Positions 50,217-58,821 are shown, counted from the first letter of the stretch. The stretch is 64,000 nucleotides of DNA from JAFEBO01 sp044221315 (GCA_044221315.1 JBGAPK010000001.1:124001-188000); one strand, 5' to 3'. Notes: generated from the letters alone by a model not told the origin. Made by a program: numbers and translations.

Positions 50217-50780
50217 ATGCCCACCCCCGTCACCTCCGACCCCTACGACATCCTCCTCGCCCACAACCTCTGGGGTACGCGCGAGATCATCAAGCTCTCC
50301 CGCAAGCTGAGCCCCGCACAATTCACCAAGCCCTTCCCGATCGGCCCCGCCGACAAGGGAGGCCTGCACGCCATTCTCGCCCATGTCGTCGGCGCCATGG
50401 GCCGCTGGTCCGACCGCATCGCCGGGCGTCCGCCGCGACCCCCGCTCGCGCCCGCGTGGCCCGGGTACTCCGGCCCAATGGACGAGCGCGGCAAGACCCC
50501 AGACGAACTCGATTCCATCCTCCAAGTCAGCCACGACGACCTCGCCGCGCTCGCCCCCTCGATCCGCAAGGACCCCGCCCGCCTCGTACGCATGGATTTC
50601 GGCGGCAAGCCCTACGCCTTCACCGCCTCGTGCGCGTACATCCATGTCCTCACGCACGGTCACTACCACCACGCTCAGTGCGTCAACATCTTGCGTCAGC
50701 TCGCCATCCCCGGCATCTCGGACGATCTGCCAGAACTCGATGTGACCGACTGGCAGGCAACGGCGGATATGCGGGACTGA
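50217..50780 (+). CDS. DinB/YfiT-family protein
   Basis: A 187-aa four-helix protein. It starts at ATG 50217. LLAHNLWGTREII is the opening helix and HVLTHGHYHHAQCVNIL carries the metal-binding histidines, as in DinB-like proteins; a first His lies in ILAHVVGAM. Members include thiol S-transferases and metal hydrolases. The function here is unknown. The protein is one of three DinB-type proteins within 3.2 kb. Confidence 0.85.
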   Translation: MPTPVTSDPYDILLAHNLWGTREIIKLSRKLSPAQFTKPFPIGPADKGGLHAILAHVVGAMGRWSDRIAGRPPRPPLAPAWPGYSGPMDERGKTPDELDSILQVSHDDLAALAPSIRKDPARLVRMDFGGKPYAFTASCAYIHVLTHGHYHHAQCVNILRQLAIPGISDDLPELDVTDWQATADMRD

Positions 50781-50862
50781 GTCTGGCCTCATTTACCGTG
50801 TTCGCGGTATTCGAGAAACCAGTCCTGTGCCATTTCTATGAAATTTCCCGAATTCCTGTCAC

Positions 50863-50878
50863 TAGACAGATCGGTCTA
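50863..50878 (+). promoter_or_regulatory. Palindromic TetR-type operator
   Basis: TAGACAGATCGGTCTA is a 16-bp palindrome with one mismatched pair (arms TAGAC and GTCTA around GATC), of the size and sequence type bound by TetR regulators. It lies 75 bases before the AhpD-like gene, and the TetR gene is next in the operon, which suggests autoregulation. Confidence 0.7.
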
Positions 50879-50953
50879 CATCTCATGCTCTGCCCGCCGT
50901 CCGACGTTTCGCTCGAAACCCCGGCGGGCCGATACCCATTCGGAGCCTCTTCC

Positions 50954-51487
50954 ATGTCACGCCTCCCCACCATCGATCCCGCGTCCGCCACCGGCAAATC
51001 GAAGGAATTGCTCGAAGCCGTAAAACACAAGCTCGGCCTCGTGCCCAACATGACCAAGGTCATGGCGAATTCGCCGGCCGTGCTTGATGGTTACTTGGCC
51101 TTCTCTGGCGCTCTCAATGCCGCGTCACTCCCCGTCAAACTACGCGAGCAGATCGCGATCGTGACCGCGCAGACGAACTCCTGCAATTACTGCCTCTCCG
51201 CCCACACCGCCATTGGCAAGATGGTCGGTCTCACCGCGGACGAACTCGGCGCCAGCCGCAACGCCGGTTCGCCCGAAGCCAAGACAGCCGCCGCTCTTGT
51301 GTTTGCCAAGCGCCTCGCCCAGACCGGCGGCAGCGTCACCAATGCCGACTTCGAGGCCGTCCGGAGCGCCGGATGGAACGACAGCGCTATCGCCGAGATC
51401 ATTGCTTCGGTGGCGCTGAACCTCTTCACCAACATCTTCAACAAGAGCGCTGAAACCGAGATCGACTTTCCTGTCGTCAAGGCCTGA
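50954..51487 (+). CDS. AhpD-like/carboxymuconolactone decarboxylase family protein
   Basis: A 177-aa helical protein. The redox motif CNYCLSAH holds Cys77, Cys80 and His84, and the conserved Glu lies in REQIAIV (Glu65). This is the alkylhydroperoxidase-D-like peroxidase pattern. ATG 50954 was chosen because the palindromic operator lies upstream. The TetR gene follows by 28 bases. It probably reduces peroxides with a thiol partner. Confidence 0.9.
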   Translation: MSRLPTIDPASATGKSKELLEAVKHKLGLVPNMTKVMANSPAVLDGYLAFSGALNAASLPVKLREQIAIVTAQTNSCNYCLSAHTAIGKMVGLTADELGASRNAGSPEAKTAAALVFAKRLAQTGGSVTNADFEAVRSAGWNDSAIAEIIASVALNLFTNIFNKSAETEIDFPVVKA

Positions 51488-51515
51488 CAAACCACATCCC
51501 GGGTACGCTCTTCCG

Positions 51516-52148
51516 ATGCCCAAGTCCCGCTCCAGTAACAAGCCCGCCCGCGCGAAAGGACCGAGTTCTTCGCGTGGGCGGGTCTCGGCGCGTGACAAAC
51601 TCCTCAACGCCGCCGACGAGCTCTTCTATGCGCACGGGATCGCTTCTGTCGGTATCGACCGCGTCATCGCCAGGGCCGGCGTCGCGAAAATGTCGCTCTA
51701 CAACCACTTCGATTCCAAGGACGCCCTGGTAGCCGCGTGGCTGGAACGCAAGCATGCAGATTGGATGGCGTGGCTCTCTGGCCAGGTTGTCAAGTCCCCC
51801 GTCATTTCGCGCCCCCTGGCAGTATTTGACGCCCTCGATCAGTGGTTCAACACCGACGACTTTCGGGGTTGCGCGTTCATCAACGTTGCCGCAGAAGTCA
51901 AGGACCCTCGCTCCAAAGCGTTTCAAATCTCCGCCGCCCACAGCGCCGCGGTCAACCGGGCTTTCCGCGATCTGGTCGCCGCCGCACACCCCGCCCTCGA
52001 CGATCCAACGCTCGACCGAATCGCTCAGGAACTCACGATGCTCGCGGTCGGCGCCATCCTGTGGGCCGCGATGCACGGACCCGATCAGGCCGCGCCGCGT
52101 GCGAGGGAATCTGCTGCGAGACTGCTCGCGTCCCATGCCCTACGTTGA
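51516..52148 (+). CDS. TetR-family transcriptional regulator
   Basis: A 210-aa repressor. A basic N-terminal tail precedes the HTH domain: ARDKLLNAADELFYAHG, then GIDRVIARAGVAKMSLYNHFDSKDALVA (recognition helix in AKMSLYNHF). The C-terminal ligand domain has FRGCAFINVAAEVKD, like the YcdC/YxaF-type branch. It is very likely the protein that binds the palindrome at 50863 and controls the AhpD-like gene. Confidence 0.93.
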   Translation: MPKSRSSNKPARAKGPSSSRGRVSARDKLLNAADELFYAHGIASVGIDRVIARAGVAKMSLYNHFDSKDALVAAWLERKHADWMAWLSGQVVKSPVISRPLAVFDALDQWFNTDDFRGCAFINVAAEVKDPRSKAFQISAAHSAAVNRAFRDLVAAAHPALDDPTLDRIAQELTMLAVGAILWAAMHGPDQAAPRARESAARLLASHALR

Positions 52149-52154
52149 CCAATT

Positions 52155-52694
52155 ATGAACACCGTCACTCACGCATTTGCCGCCGAATTCCGCCGTTATC
52201 GAAACCTGTCCGAGGGCGCAGCAGTTCAACTGACATGGGAACAACTCCGCCGGCCCCTCGACAAAGAGACCAATTCCATCGCCGTCATCATGAAGCACGT
52301 TGGCGGCAACCTCCGCTCCCGCTGGACCGATCCGCTCACCACCGACGGCGAAAAGCCCTGGCGCAGCCGCGACACCGAATTCATCGATGACTTCGCCGAT
52401 CGCGACGCGATGATGGCCGCCTGGAATGCGGGCTGGCAGACGCTGGAGTCATTTCTCGCGACCGTCGGCGACGCAGAGCTTGAGAAGACGCTCACAATTC
52501 GCGGCGAGCCGCACACGCTCGCGCTCGCACTCGCGCGTTCGGTCTCGCATATTGCGTACCACGCCGGGCAGATCACCCAACTGGCACGCACGCTCGCGTC
52601 GCGGGCGGGCACAAACTGGAAGACCCTGACCGTCCCTCGCGGCGGATCCCAGGATTTCAACCGGAAGATGGGTCACGACCCGCAATCGCTATGA
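52155..52694 (+). CDS. DUF1572 protein (DinB superfamily)
   Basis: A 179-aa protein. IMKHVGGNLRSRW and SVSHIAYHAGQITQLAR carry the two His regions of the DinB fold, with a first helix AEFRRYRNLSEGAAVQL; WKTLTVPRGGSQ is the usual DUF1572 C-terminus. It starts 6 bases after the tetR stop, so it belongs to the same regulon. The activity is unknown. Confidence 0.88.
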   Translation: MNTVTHAFAAEFRRYRNLSEGAAVQLTWEQLRRPLDKETNSIAVIMKHVGGNLRSRWTDPLTTDGEKPWRSRDTEFIDDFADRDAMMAAWNAGWQTLESFLATVGDAELEKTLTIRGEPHTLALALARSVSHIAYHAGQITQLARTLASRAGTNWKTLTVPRGGSQDFNRKMGHDPQSL

Positions 52695-52739
52695 CCGCGG
52701 CGCTGCTCCTCGGGCGACCGATCGAATACTCTCCGCGCC

Positions 52740-53369
52740 ATGCCCACTCCCCGCCCCGCATCCTCACCTCAACCGCTGTCCTCCGACCCCATCGACGTCC
52801 TCCTCAAGCATGACGAATGGGCCAATCGCCGCCTGCTCGAAATCTGCGCCGCACTCACGGACGAAGAGTTCGACCGCCCTTTCGGGATCGGGCCCGGGTC
52901 CCTTCGCGCCACGCTCGCGCACATCGTCACCCGCTACTACTACTGGTCCGACACCATCGCCGAGCGCACCGCAGCTCAAAAGCCCAATCGTCCTGCACTC
53001 GGCAGGAACCCCTCTGCCGCGCACCTGCTCGAGGCCCTCGGCCCCGCCGCGGCAGACCTCCGCTTGGTCGCGACGGATGCTCTCCGCACCGGTCTGGACA
53101 AAGCCATCAAGCCGTCCTGGTCCGTCGCCCCGCTGCTCACCAAGGGCGCCGCAATCGTTCACGTCTGCACCCACTCGACCCACCATCGGGCGCAATGTCT
53201 CATCATGCTCCGCCGTCTCGGACGCCACGACATCACCGCGGCAAGCGACAACATCGGTACCGCCGAATGGCAGTCGGAGGTGGAAACCAGACGATTGCCC
53301 CGCCCAAAGCTCCCCGCGCCGATACCGCAAATTCCCGGGTCCACAACGCGCTCTAAAACAAGACACTGA
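52740..53369 (+). CDS. DinB-family protein
   Basis: A 209-aa protein. LLKHDEWANRRLLEI is the typical first DinB helix, TLAHIVTRYYYW and HVCTHSTHHRAQCLIML supply the histidines. It is 45 bases after the DUF1572 gene. The Pro-rich C-terminal tail overlaps the convergent outer-membrane gene by 17 bases. Activity not known; a metal-dependent thiol transferase is one option. Confidence 0.87.
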   Translation: MPTPRPASSPQPLSSDPIDVLLKHDEWANRRLLEICAALTDEEFDRPFGIGPGSLRATLAHIVTRYYYWSDTIAERTAAQKPNRPALGRNPSAAHLLEALGPAAADLRLVATDALRTGLDKAIKPSWSVAPLLTKGAAIVHVCTHSTHHRAQCLIMLRRLGRHDITAASDNIGTAEWQSEVETRRLPRPKLPAPIPQIPGSTTRSKTRH

Positions 53370-54387
53370 TCCCCGCCCCCGTAAAGAAGTTGTTCGACTG
53401 CCTCCCCATCCCGAATCCCGCTCGTGCATCGATCTGCACGCGATTGGTGAGCAAGTACGCCCCGCCGAAGTCGATGTAATACGCCGGCGACGTCCCCTTG
53501 GCGTTCGGCGCAAACGTGAAGAACTCCCCATAGAACGAGAGCTTGTCCGTCGGCGCGTACGTCACGCACACGCCCGCCTGCCCCTGGACAAACCGGCCGC
53601 TGCCGCTCGTCGTTGCATACGCGATATTGAAGTTGCCGTACACGCCCCAGCCCTTGCCAAGGTCGTACTGCCAGATGAGCTTTCCGATCGGCTCCACATC
53701 TTGATTGCTGATCCCGTCGCTGCCGACGCCCACCGTCGTCGCGCCTTCAAACACCAGCCGAGGCATCCACCCCTCCTGATCCGTCAGCTTCAACTTGAAA
53801 CCCGGCAGGATGTCGCTGAACCCCTCGTTGGTGCTCGAAACCCCCGCCGTGTCGGTGCGTGTCCAGAAATACCCGGAGGTGCTCAGCCGCAGTTCAAGTC
53901 GATCCTCGAGGACCGTGTATCGCACGAGGATCTCGGGCGCGTTGTTCGTCTGCGTGTTGACGCCGCTGTGGTTGTTCAGCGTGAAGGTATAGCCCGTTTC
54001 GAGCTGGAAATGTCCCTTCGGAACGATCCCCGCCGTGTCGTCGAAGCTTGGGCGGTCTGTCGAGATCACCAGCGGCTTGTCCTCCGGCATTGCCGCGGCC
54101 GGAGCCGCCGCGCCCGATTCCGCCGCCGTGCCCGGCGCCGCGCCGGTCGTTTCCGTCTTCTCCGGCTTCTGCGGCTCGTCGGCGTGCGCGGACATCAACC
54201 CCGCCGATGCCGCGATCGCCGCGACCGCCAGCCGCAACTTGGACGCGGGCGCACGCCCCTTCTTCGAACGTTTCGCCCGCGAATCCTCGCGGGATTCTCG
54301 CATCAGCACTCGGATCAGGTTCACCTCGGCGCACAACGCCGCAAACACCAGAGCGAACGCGATCAGATTGGCCATCGTCTCATTCAT
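53353..54387 (-). CDS. Outer-membrane beta-barrel transporter (phenol MetA-like)
   Basis: A 344-aa protein. The ATG at 54387 follows GGAGG. An N-terminal span (LIAFALVFAALCAEVNLI) and a basic stretch precede a second signal-like segment (LRLAVAAIAASAGLMSA); an Ala/Pro-rich linker follows. Then STDRPSFDD, LETGYTFTLNN and repeated amphipathic strands make a barrel of about twelve strands, ending in Phe (ISVLF) as outer-membrane proteins do. This is the transporter family of PF13557. It diverges from the kdp operon and may share its regulatory region, but its cargo is unknown. Confidence 0.8.
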   Translation of the reverse strand: MNETMANLIAFALVFAALCAEVNLIRVLMRESREDSRAKRSKKGRAPASKLRLAVAAIAASAGLMSAHADEPQKPEKTETTGAAPGTAAESGAAAPAAAMPEDKPLVISTDRPSFDDTAGIVPKGHFQLETGYTFTLNNHSGVNTQTNNAPEILVRYTVLEDRLELRLSTSGYFWTRTDTAGVSSTNEGFSDILPGFKLKLTDQEGWMPRLVFEGATTVGVGSDGISNQDVEPIGKLIWQYDLGKGWGVYGNFNIAYATTSGSGRFVQGQAGVCVTYAPTDKLSFYGEFFTFAPNAKGTSPAYYIDFGGAYLLTNRVQIDARAGFGMGRQSNNFFTGAGISVLF

Positions 54388-54518
54388 CTTGAAACCTCCG
54401 TGCACTGAAAAGCACGAACGAGTTTCGGCTCAATTTCGCCGCCGGTCGATGAGCGCAGCATAAGAACTGTCCGCCGGGGAATAAGCGGCGCGTAAAGACA
54501 CTTCCCTCCCCACGCGTT

Positions 54519-54535
54519 TTTATGTTTCCTTTATG
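54519..54535 (+). promoter_or_regulatory. Putative KdpE operator (11-bp spaced direct repeat)
   Basis: Two TTTATG words start at 54519 and 54530, exactly 11 bases apart, the spacing preferred by OmpR/PhoB-type response regulators such as KdpE. A third, CTTATG, starts at 54551, 21 bases further. The sequence is A/T-rich in a G/C-rich setting, 140 bases ahead of the first kdp reading frame. Confidence 0.5.
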
Positions 54536-54611
54536 CCCCGGTTCCAACCCCTTATGCCGCGGCAATCGCCAACCGCCCGAGACCGGCCGATACTTCCGCC
54601 GTTCACCCAAC

Positions 54612-54652
54612 CCCTCGCTCACATCGTCATCCCGGACGGCAGCGAGGGACCC
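54612..54652 (+). repeat. REP-like hairpin in the kdp leader
   Basis: CCCTCGCT (54612-54619) pairs with AGCGAGGG (54641-54648). The interior reads GTCATCCCGGACGG, and the whole resembles the widespread bacterial intergenic element with CATCCCG and GCGAGGGA words. It lies between the KdpE-type site and the first kdp frame, so it would be in the transcript leader. Confidence 0.5.
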
Positions 54653-54673
54653 GGCAGAACACGGAACGATCCC

Positions 54674-54784
54674 ATGCCCGATCTCATCTACCTCGCGGCG
54701 TTCGCGGTTCTTCTTCTCGCGACCCTCGGCCTGATCGCCCTCTGCGATCGCCTCGCGCCCCGCGAAGTCAGGAGCCACAAATGA
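54674..54784 (+). CDS. 36-aa one-span membrane microprotein ahead of kdpF
   Basis: Encodes MPDLIYLAAFAVLLLATLGL followed by IALCDRLAPREVRSHK: a single membrane helix and a basic tail. Its stop overlaps the kdpF start (ATGA), as every other kdp gene is tightly spaced, so it is very likely translated. Similar short frames ending in ALCDRL occur ahead of kdpF in other kdp operons, as far as I recall. The function is unknown; a second small subunit of the Kdp complex is possible. Confidence 0.65.
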   Translation: MPDLIYLAAFAVLLLATLGLIALCDRLAPREVRSHK

Positions 54785-54873
54785 CCTGGATCTACCTTGT
54801 CGGCGCCGTCGTCGCTCTCGCGCTTTTCATCTATCTGCTCTGCGCCCTGCTCAAACCGGAGTGGTTCCAATGA
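54781..54873 (+). CDS. kdpF: KdpF small subunit of the K+-transporting ATPase
   Basis: A 30-aa one-span peptide (WIYLVGAVVALALFIYLLCA, then LLKPEWF). The ending KPEWF matches KdpF, which stabilises the KdpABC complex at the lipid interface. It overlaps the upstream microprotein by four bases and kdpA by four bases. Confidence 0.88.
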   Translation: MTWIYLVGAVVALALFIYLLCALLKPEWFQ

Positions 54874-56666
54874 CCGGCTCAGGACTCTTCCAACTCGCCC
54901 TCTACATCGCCATACTGCTCGCGCTGGTCAAGCCCCTCGGCTGGTTCATGGCCCGCGTGTACACCGGCAAGCCTTGCGGCCTCGACCACGTGCTCGGCCC
55001 GATCGAGCGCCTGATGTACCGCCTCTCGGGTGTCAAGGCCGACCAGGAAATGGGCTGGAAGCTCTACGCCCTCGCCGTCCTTCTTTTCAACGGGTTCGGG
55101 CTGGTGGTTGCCTACGCGCTCCAGCGCACGCAGCACCTGCTCCCGCTGAACCCGCAGGGTTTCGGCGCCGTTTCCCCCGACTCTTCCTTTAACACCGCCG
55201 TCTCTTTCGTCACCAACACCAACTGGCAGGGCTACGGCGGCGAAGTCACTATGTCCTATCTCTCCCAGATGCTGGCGCTCGGAGTCCAGAACTTCGTCTC
55301 CGCGGCCACGGGCATGGCCGTCCTCGTCGCCTTCATGAGAGGCCTCTCCCGGCGCTCCTCCGCCACCATCGGCAACTTCTGGGTTGATCTCACCCGCTCC
55401 ACGCTCTACATCCTCTTGCCACTCTCCATGATCCTCTCGCTCGTGCTCGTCTCGCAGGGTGTCGTGCAGACGTTCAAACCCTATCAGACCGCCGCGCTCA
55501 CCCAGCCGCTCAGCTACGACGACCCGGTGAAGGATGCCTCCGGAAACCCAATCAACGGCGCCGACGGCAAGCCCACAACCAAGGCTGTCGCTGTGACTGA
55601 ACAGCTTCTCCCGCTCGGCCCAGCAGCATCCCAGATCGCCATCAAGCAGCTCGGCACCAACGGTGGCGGTTTCTTTAACGTGAACTCCGCCCACCCGTTC
55701 GAAAACCCGACGCCGCTGACCAACTTCCTCGAGGTGCTCTCCATCCTGCTCATCTCCGCAGCCCTTTGCTGGACCTACGGCGAGATGGTCGGCGATCGCC
55801 GCCAGGGCTGGGCTGTCCTTGCCGCCATGGTGGCGATCTTCGTCGTGCTCCTAAGCGTCTGCGTTTACGCCGAATCGAACCCCAATCCGAAACTCGCCGC
55901 CCTCGGAGTCGATTCCACCTTCGGCGCCGCCGGCAACATGGAGGGAAAGGAAACCCGCTTCGGAATCGCCAACTCCGCGCTGTGGGCCACCACAACCACC
56001 TGCGCCAGCAACGGCTCGGTCAATTCGATGCACGATTCCTTCATGCCCCTGGGCGGCATCATCCCCATGTGGCTGATGCAGCTCGGCGAGGTCATCTTCG
56101 GCGGCGTCGGCTGCGGCCTCTACGGCATGCTGATGTTCGTCATCGTCGCCGTCTTTGTCGCCGGCCTGATGGTCGGACGCACGCCCGAATACCTCGGCAA
56201 GAAGATCGAGCCCTTCGAAATGAAGATGGCCGCGATCGCCGTGCTCATGCCCTGCGCCCTGGTGCTGATCGGCACGGCAGTTGCCGTCGTCCTTCCGCAG
56301 GGAACCAGCAGCACCTCCAACCCCGGTGCCCACGCCTTCAGCCAGATCCTCTACGCCTTCTCGTCGGCATCAAACAACAACGGCTCCGCCTTCGCCGGTC
56401 TCTCCGCCAACACCCCCTTCTACAACGGCGCGCTCGGAATTTGCATGTTCCTTTCACGTTTCTGGCTCATCGTCCCCGTGCTCGCCGTCGCCGGCTCACT
56501 CGCGGCCAAGCGCTCCGTCCCAACCACCGCGGGCACGCTCCCCACGCACACGCCGGTCTTCATCGCCATGCTCATCTGCGTCGTCATCATCGTCGGCGCG
56601 CTCACGTTCGTTCCGGCGCTCGCACTCGGCCCCATCGTCGAGCACCTCCAACTCCAGGGGCATTGA
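54870..56666 (+). CDS. kdpA: Potassium-transporting ATPase subunit A
   Basis: A 598-aa channel-like subunit with ten spans, related to Trk/Ktr K+ channels. Selectivity loops can be seen: TNTNWQGYGGE, GTNGGGFFN, and NGSVNSMHD in the later repeats. The start ATG overlaps the kdpF stop codon. The four internal repeats are all present, so the subunit should be functional. It is the K+ path of the high-affinity Kdp pump. Confidence 0.97.
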   Translation: MTGSGLFQLALYIAILLALVKPLGWFMARVYTGKPCGLDHVLGPIERLMYRLSGVKADQEMGWKLYALAVLLFNGFGLVVAYALQRTQHLLPLNPQGFGAVSPDSSFNTAVSFVTNTNWQGYGGEVTMSYLSQMLALGVQNFVSAATGMAVLVAFMRGLSRRSSATIGNFWVDLTRSTLYILLPLSMILSLVLVSQGVVQTFKPYQTAALTQPLSYDDPVKDASGNPINGADGKPTTKAVAVTEQLLPLGPAASQIAIKQLGTNGGGFFNVNSAHPFENPTPLTNFLEVLSILLISAALCWTYGEMVGDRRQGWAVLAAMVAIFVVLLSVCVYAESNPNPKLAALGVDSTFGAAGNMEGKETRFGIANSALWATTTTCASNGSVNSMHDSFMPLGGIIPMWLMQLGEVIFGGVGCGLYGMLMFVIVAVFVAGLMVGRTPEYLGKKIEPFEMKMAAIAVLMPCALVLIGTAVAVVLPQGTSSTSNPGAHAFSQILYAFSSASNNNGSAFAGLSANTPFYNGALGICMFLSRFWLIVPVLAVAGSLAAKRSVPTTAGTLPTHTPVFIAMLICVVIIVGALTFVPALALGPIVEHLQLQGH

Positions 56667-56670
56667 TCAC

Positions 56671-58749
56671 ATGTCCACCAACACCACCAACCGTTCCCTC
56701 TTCGACCCCGCAATCATCCGCGGCGCCGTCTTCTCCGCGCTCGCCAAGCTCAACCCGCGCGAACAGATCCGCAACCCGGTCATGTTCGTCGTCTTCGTCG
56801 TCAGCCTCCTGACGACGCTCCTCTGGGCTCAGTCGCTCGTGACCAAGGGAGAGGCCCCCGCTTCCTTCATTGGCTGGATCGCCCTCTGGCTCTGGTTCAC
56901 CGTCCTCTTCGCCAACTTCGCCGAAGCCATGGCCGAAGGCCGCGGCAAGGCCCAGGCCGCCAGCCTCCGCAAGGCCCGGCGCGACGTCAAGGCCAAGAAA
57001 CTCCGCGAACCCCGCAAAGAAGCCCCGTACGACATCGTCGAAGGTTCCAACCTACGCAAAGGCGACGTCGTCCTCGTTCAAACCGGCGAGACCATCCCCG
57101 GCGACGGCGAAATCATCGAGGGCATCGCCTCCGTCAACGAATCCGCCATCACCGGCGAATCCGCCCCCGTCATCCGCGAGGCCGGAGGCGACCGATCCGC
57201 CGTCACCGGCGGCACCACCGTTCTCTCCGACTGGATCGTCGTCCGCATCGCCGCCGACCCCGGACAGACATTCCTCGACCGCATGATCGCCCTCGTCGAA
57301 GGCGCCAAGCGTCAGAAGACGCCCAACGAGATCGCTCTCGACATCCTTCTCGCCAAGCTCACCATCATCTTCCTCCTCGCCTGCGTGACGCTCCTTCCTT
57401 ATTCCATCTACGCTGTCGCCCAGGCCAGGGTCGCGGACCCGAATTCTTCCGCGGCGCCCGTGACTGTCACCGTCCTTGTCGCGCTCCTGGTCTGCCTGAT
57501 CCCCACCACCATCGGCGGCCTCCTCTCCGCCATCCGCATCGCCGGCATGGACCGCCTCGTCCAAGCCAACGTCATCGCCACCAGCGGCAGAGCCGTCGAA
57601 GCCGCGGGCGATGTCGACGTCCTTCTCCTCGACAAAACCGGCACCATCACCCTCGGCAACCGCCAGGCAAGTCAATTCGTTCCTGTGGACGGCGCGACGA
57701 TGGAAGAACTCGCCGACGCCGCGCAACTCGCCTCCCTCGCCGACGAAACGCCCGAAGGCCGCAGCATCGTCGTCCTCGCCAAGAAACACGGCCTGCGCGA
57801 ACGCAACATCCACGACCTGGGCGCCTCCTTCACCCCCTTCTCAGCCCAGACCCGCATGAGCGGCGTCAGCGTCAACGGACGCGAAATCCGCAAAGGCGCC
57901 GCCGACGCCATCGACGCCTATGTCTCCCGCATGGGCGCGAGCCCAAGCGTGCAGGCCCGCACAATCGTCTCGGAAGTCTCCAAGCGCGGCAGCACGCCTC
58001 TCGTCGTCGCCGACGGCAAGGGGCGCACCCTCGGCGTCATCGAGCTCAAGGACATCGTCAAGGGCGGCATCTCTGAACGCTTCGCCGAGATGCGCCGCAT
58101 GGGCATCAAAACCGTCATGATCACCGGCGACAACCCGATCACCGCCGCCGCCATCGCCGCCGAAGCGGGAGTCGATGACTTCCTCGCCCAGGCCACTCCC
58201 GAGAACAAGCTCGACCTCATCCGGAAATACCAGCAGGGCGGCCGCCTCGTCGCTATGACCGGCGACGGCACCAACGACGCCCCGGCCCTCGCCCAGGCCG
58301 ACGTTGCCGTAGCCATGAACACCGGCACACAGGCCGCCAAAGAGGCGGGCAACATGGTCGATCTCGACAGCAACCCAACCAAGCTCATCGAGGTTGTCCA
58401 GATCGGCAAGCAACTCCTCATGACCCGCGGCAGCCTCACCACGTTTTCTATCGCCAACGACGTCGCCAAGTACTTCGCCATCATCCCCGTCGCCTTCGCC
58501 GCGACCTACCCGCAGCTCAACGCCCTGAACATCATGCGGTTGAATCCGGCGACCGCCATCCTCTCCGCCGTCATCTTCAACGCCCTCATCATCGTTGCCC
58601 TCATCCCGCTCGCGCTGCGAGGCGTCAAATACAAACCCGTCGAAGCCTCCGTCCTCCTCCGCAACAACCTCCTCATCTATGGCCTCGGCGGCCTCATCGT
58701 CCCCTTCCTAGGAATCAAGCTCATCGACGCGGCACTCAACATTTTCTAA
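56671..58749 (+). CDS. kdpB: Potassium-transporting ATPase subunit B (P-type)
   Basis: A 692-aa P-type ATPase. Phosphorylation site DKTGTIT with Asp321; actuator TGES; hinge GDGTNDAPAL; ATP-domain segment KGAADAID. It drives K+ uptake through KdpA. ATG 56671 is 4 bases after the kdpA stop. The length is as usual for KdpB. Confidence 0.97.
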   Translation: MSTNTTNRSLFDPAIIRGAVFSALAKLNPREQIRNPVMFVVFVVSLLTTLLWAQSLVTKGEAPASFIGWIALWLWFTVLFANFAEAMAEGRGKAQAASLRKARRDVKAKKLREPRKEAPYDIVEGSNLRKGDVVLVQTGETIPGDGEIIEGIASVNESAITGESAPVIREAGGDRSAVTGGTTVLSDWIVVRIAADPGQTFLDRMIALVEGAKRQKTPNEIALDILLAKLTIIFLLACVTLLPYSIYAVAQARVADPNSSAAPVTVTVLVALLVCLIPTTIGGLLSAIRIAGMDRLVQANVIATSGRAVEAAGDVDVLLLDKTGTITLGNRQASQFVPVDGATMEELADAAQLASLADETPEGRSIVVLAKKHGLRERNIHDLGASFTPFSAQTRMSGVSVNGREIRKGAADAIDAYVSRMGASPSVQARTIVSEVSKRGSTPLVVADGKGRTLGVIELKDIVKGGISERFAEMRRMGIKTVMITGDNPITAAAIAAEAGVDDFLAQATPENKLDLIRKYQQGGRLVAMTGDGTNDAPALAQADVAVAMNTGTQAAKEAGNMVDLDSNPTKLIEVVQIGKQLLMTRGSLTTFSIANDVAKYFAIIPVAFAATYPQLNALNIMRLNPATAILSAVIFNALIIVALIPLALRGVKYKPVEASVLLRNNLLIYGLGGLIVPFLGIKLIDAALNIF

Positions 58750-58774
58750 CTCCAACAAGAGGTGACCACCTCTG

Positions 58775-58821
58775 AAGCCCCCTCCCTGAGGGAGGGGGTT
58801 GGGGGAAGGGAGGATCCCCTT
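58775..58821 (+). repeat. G/C-rich double hairpin between kdpB and kdpC
   Basis: CCCCCTCCC (58778-58786) pairs perfectly with GGGAGGGGG (58790-58798) across TGA. A G-rich tail follows, then a second stem, GGAAGG with CCTTCC. It has the same layout as the element at 28067 and lies in a 90-base gap of an otherwise tightly packed operon. Confidence 0.7.
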
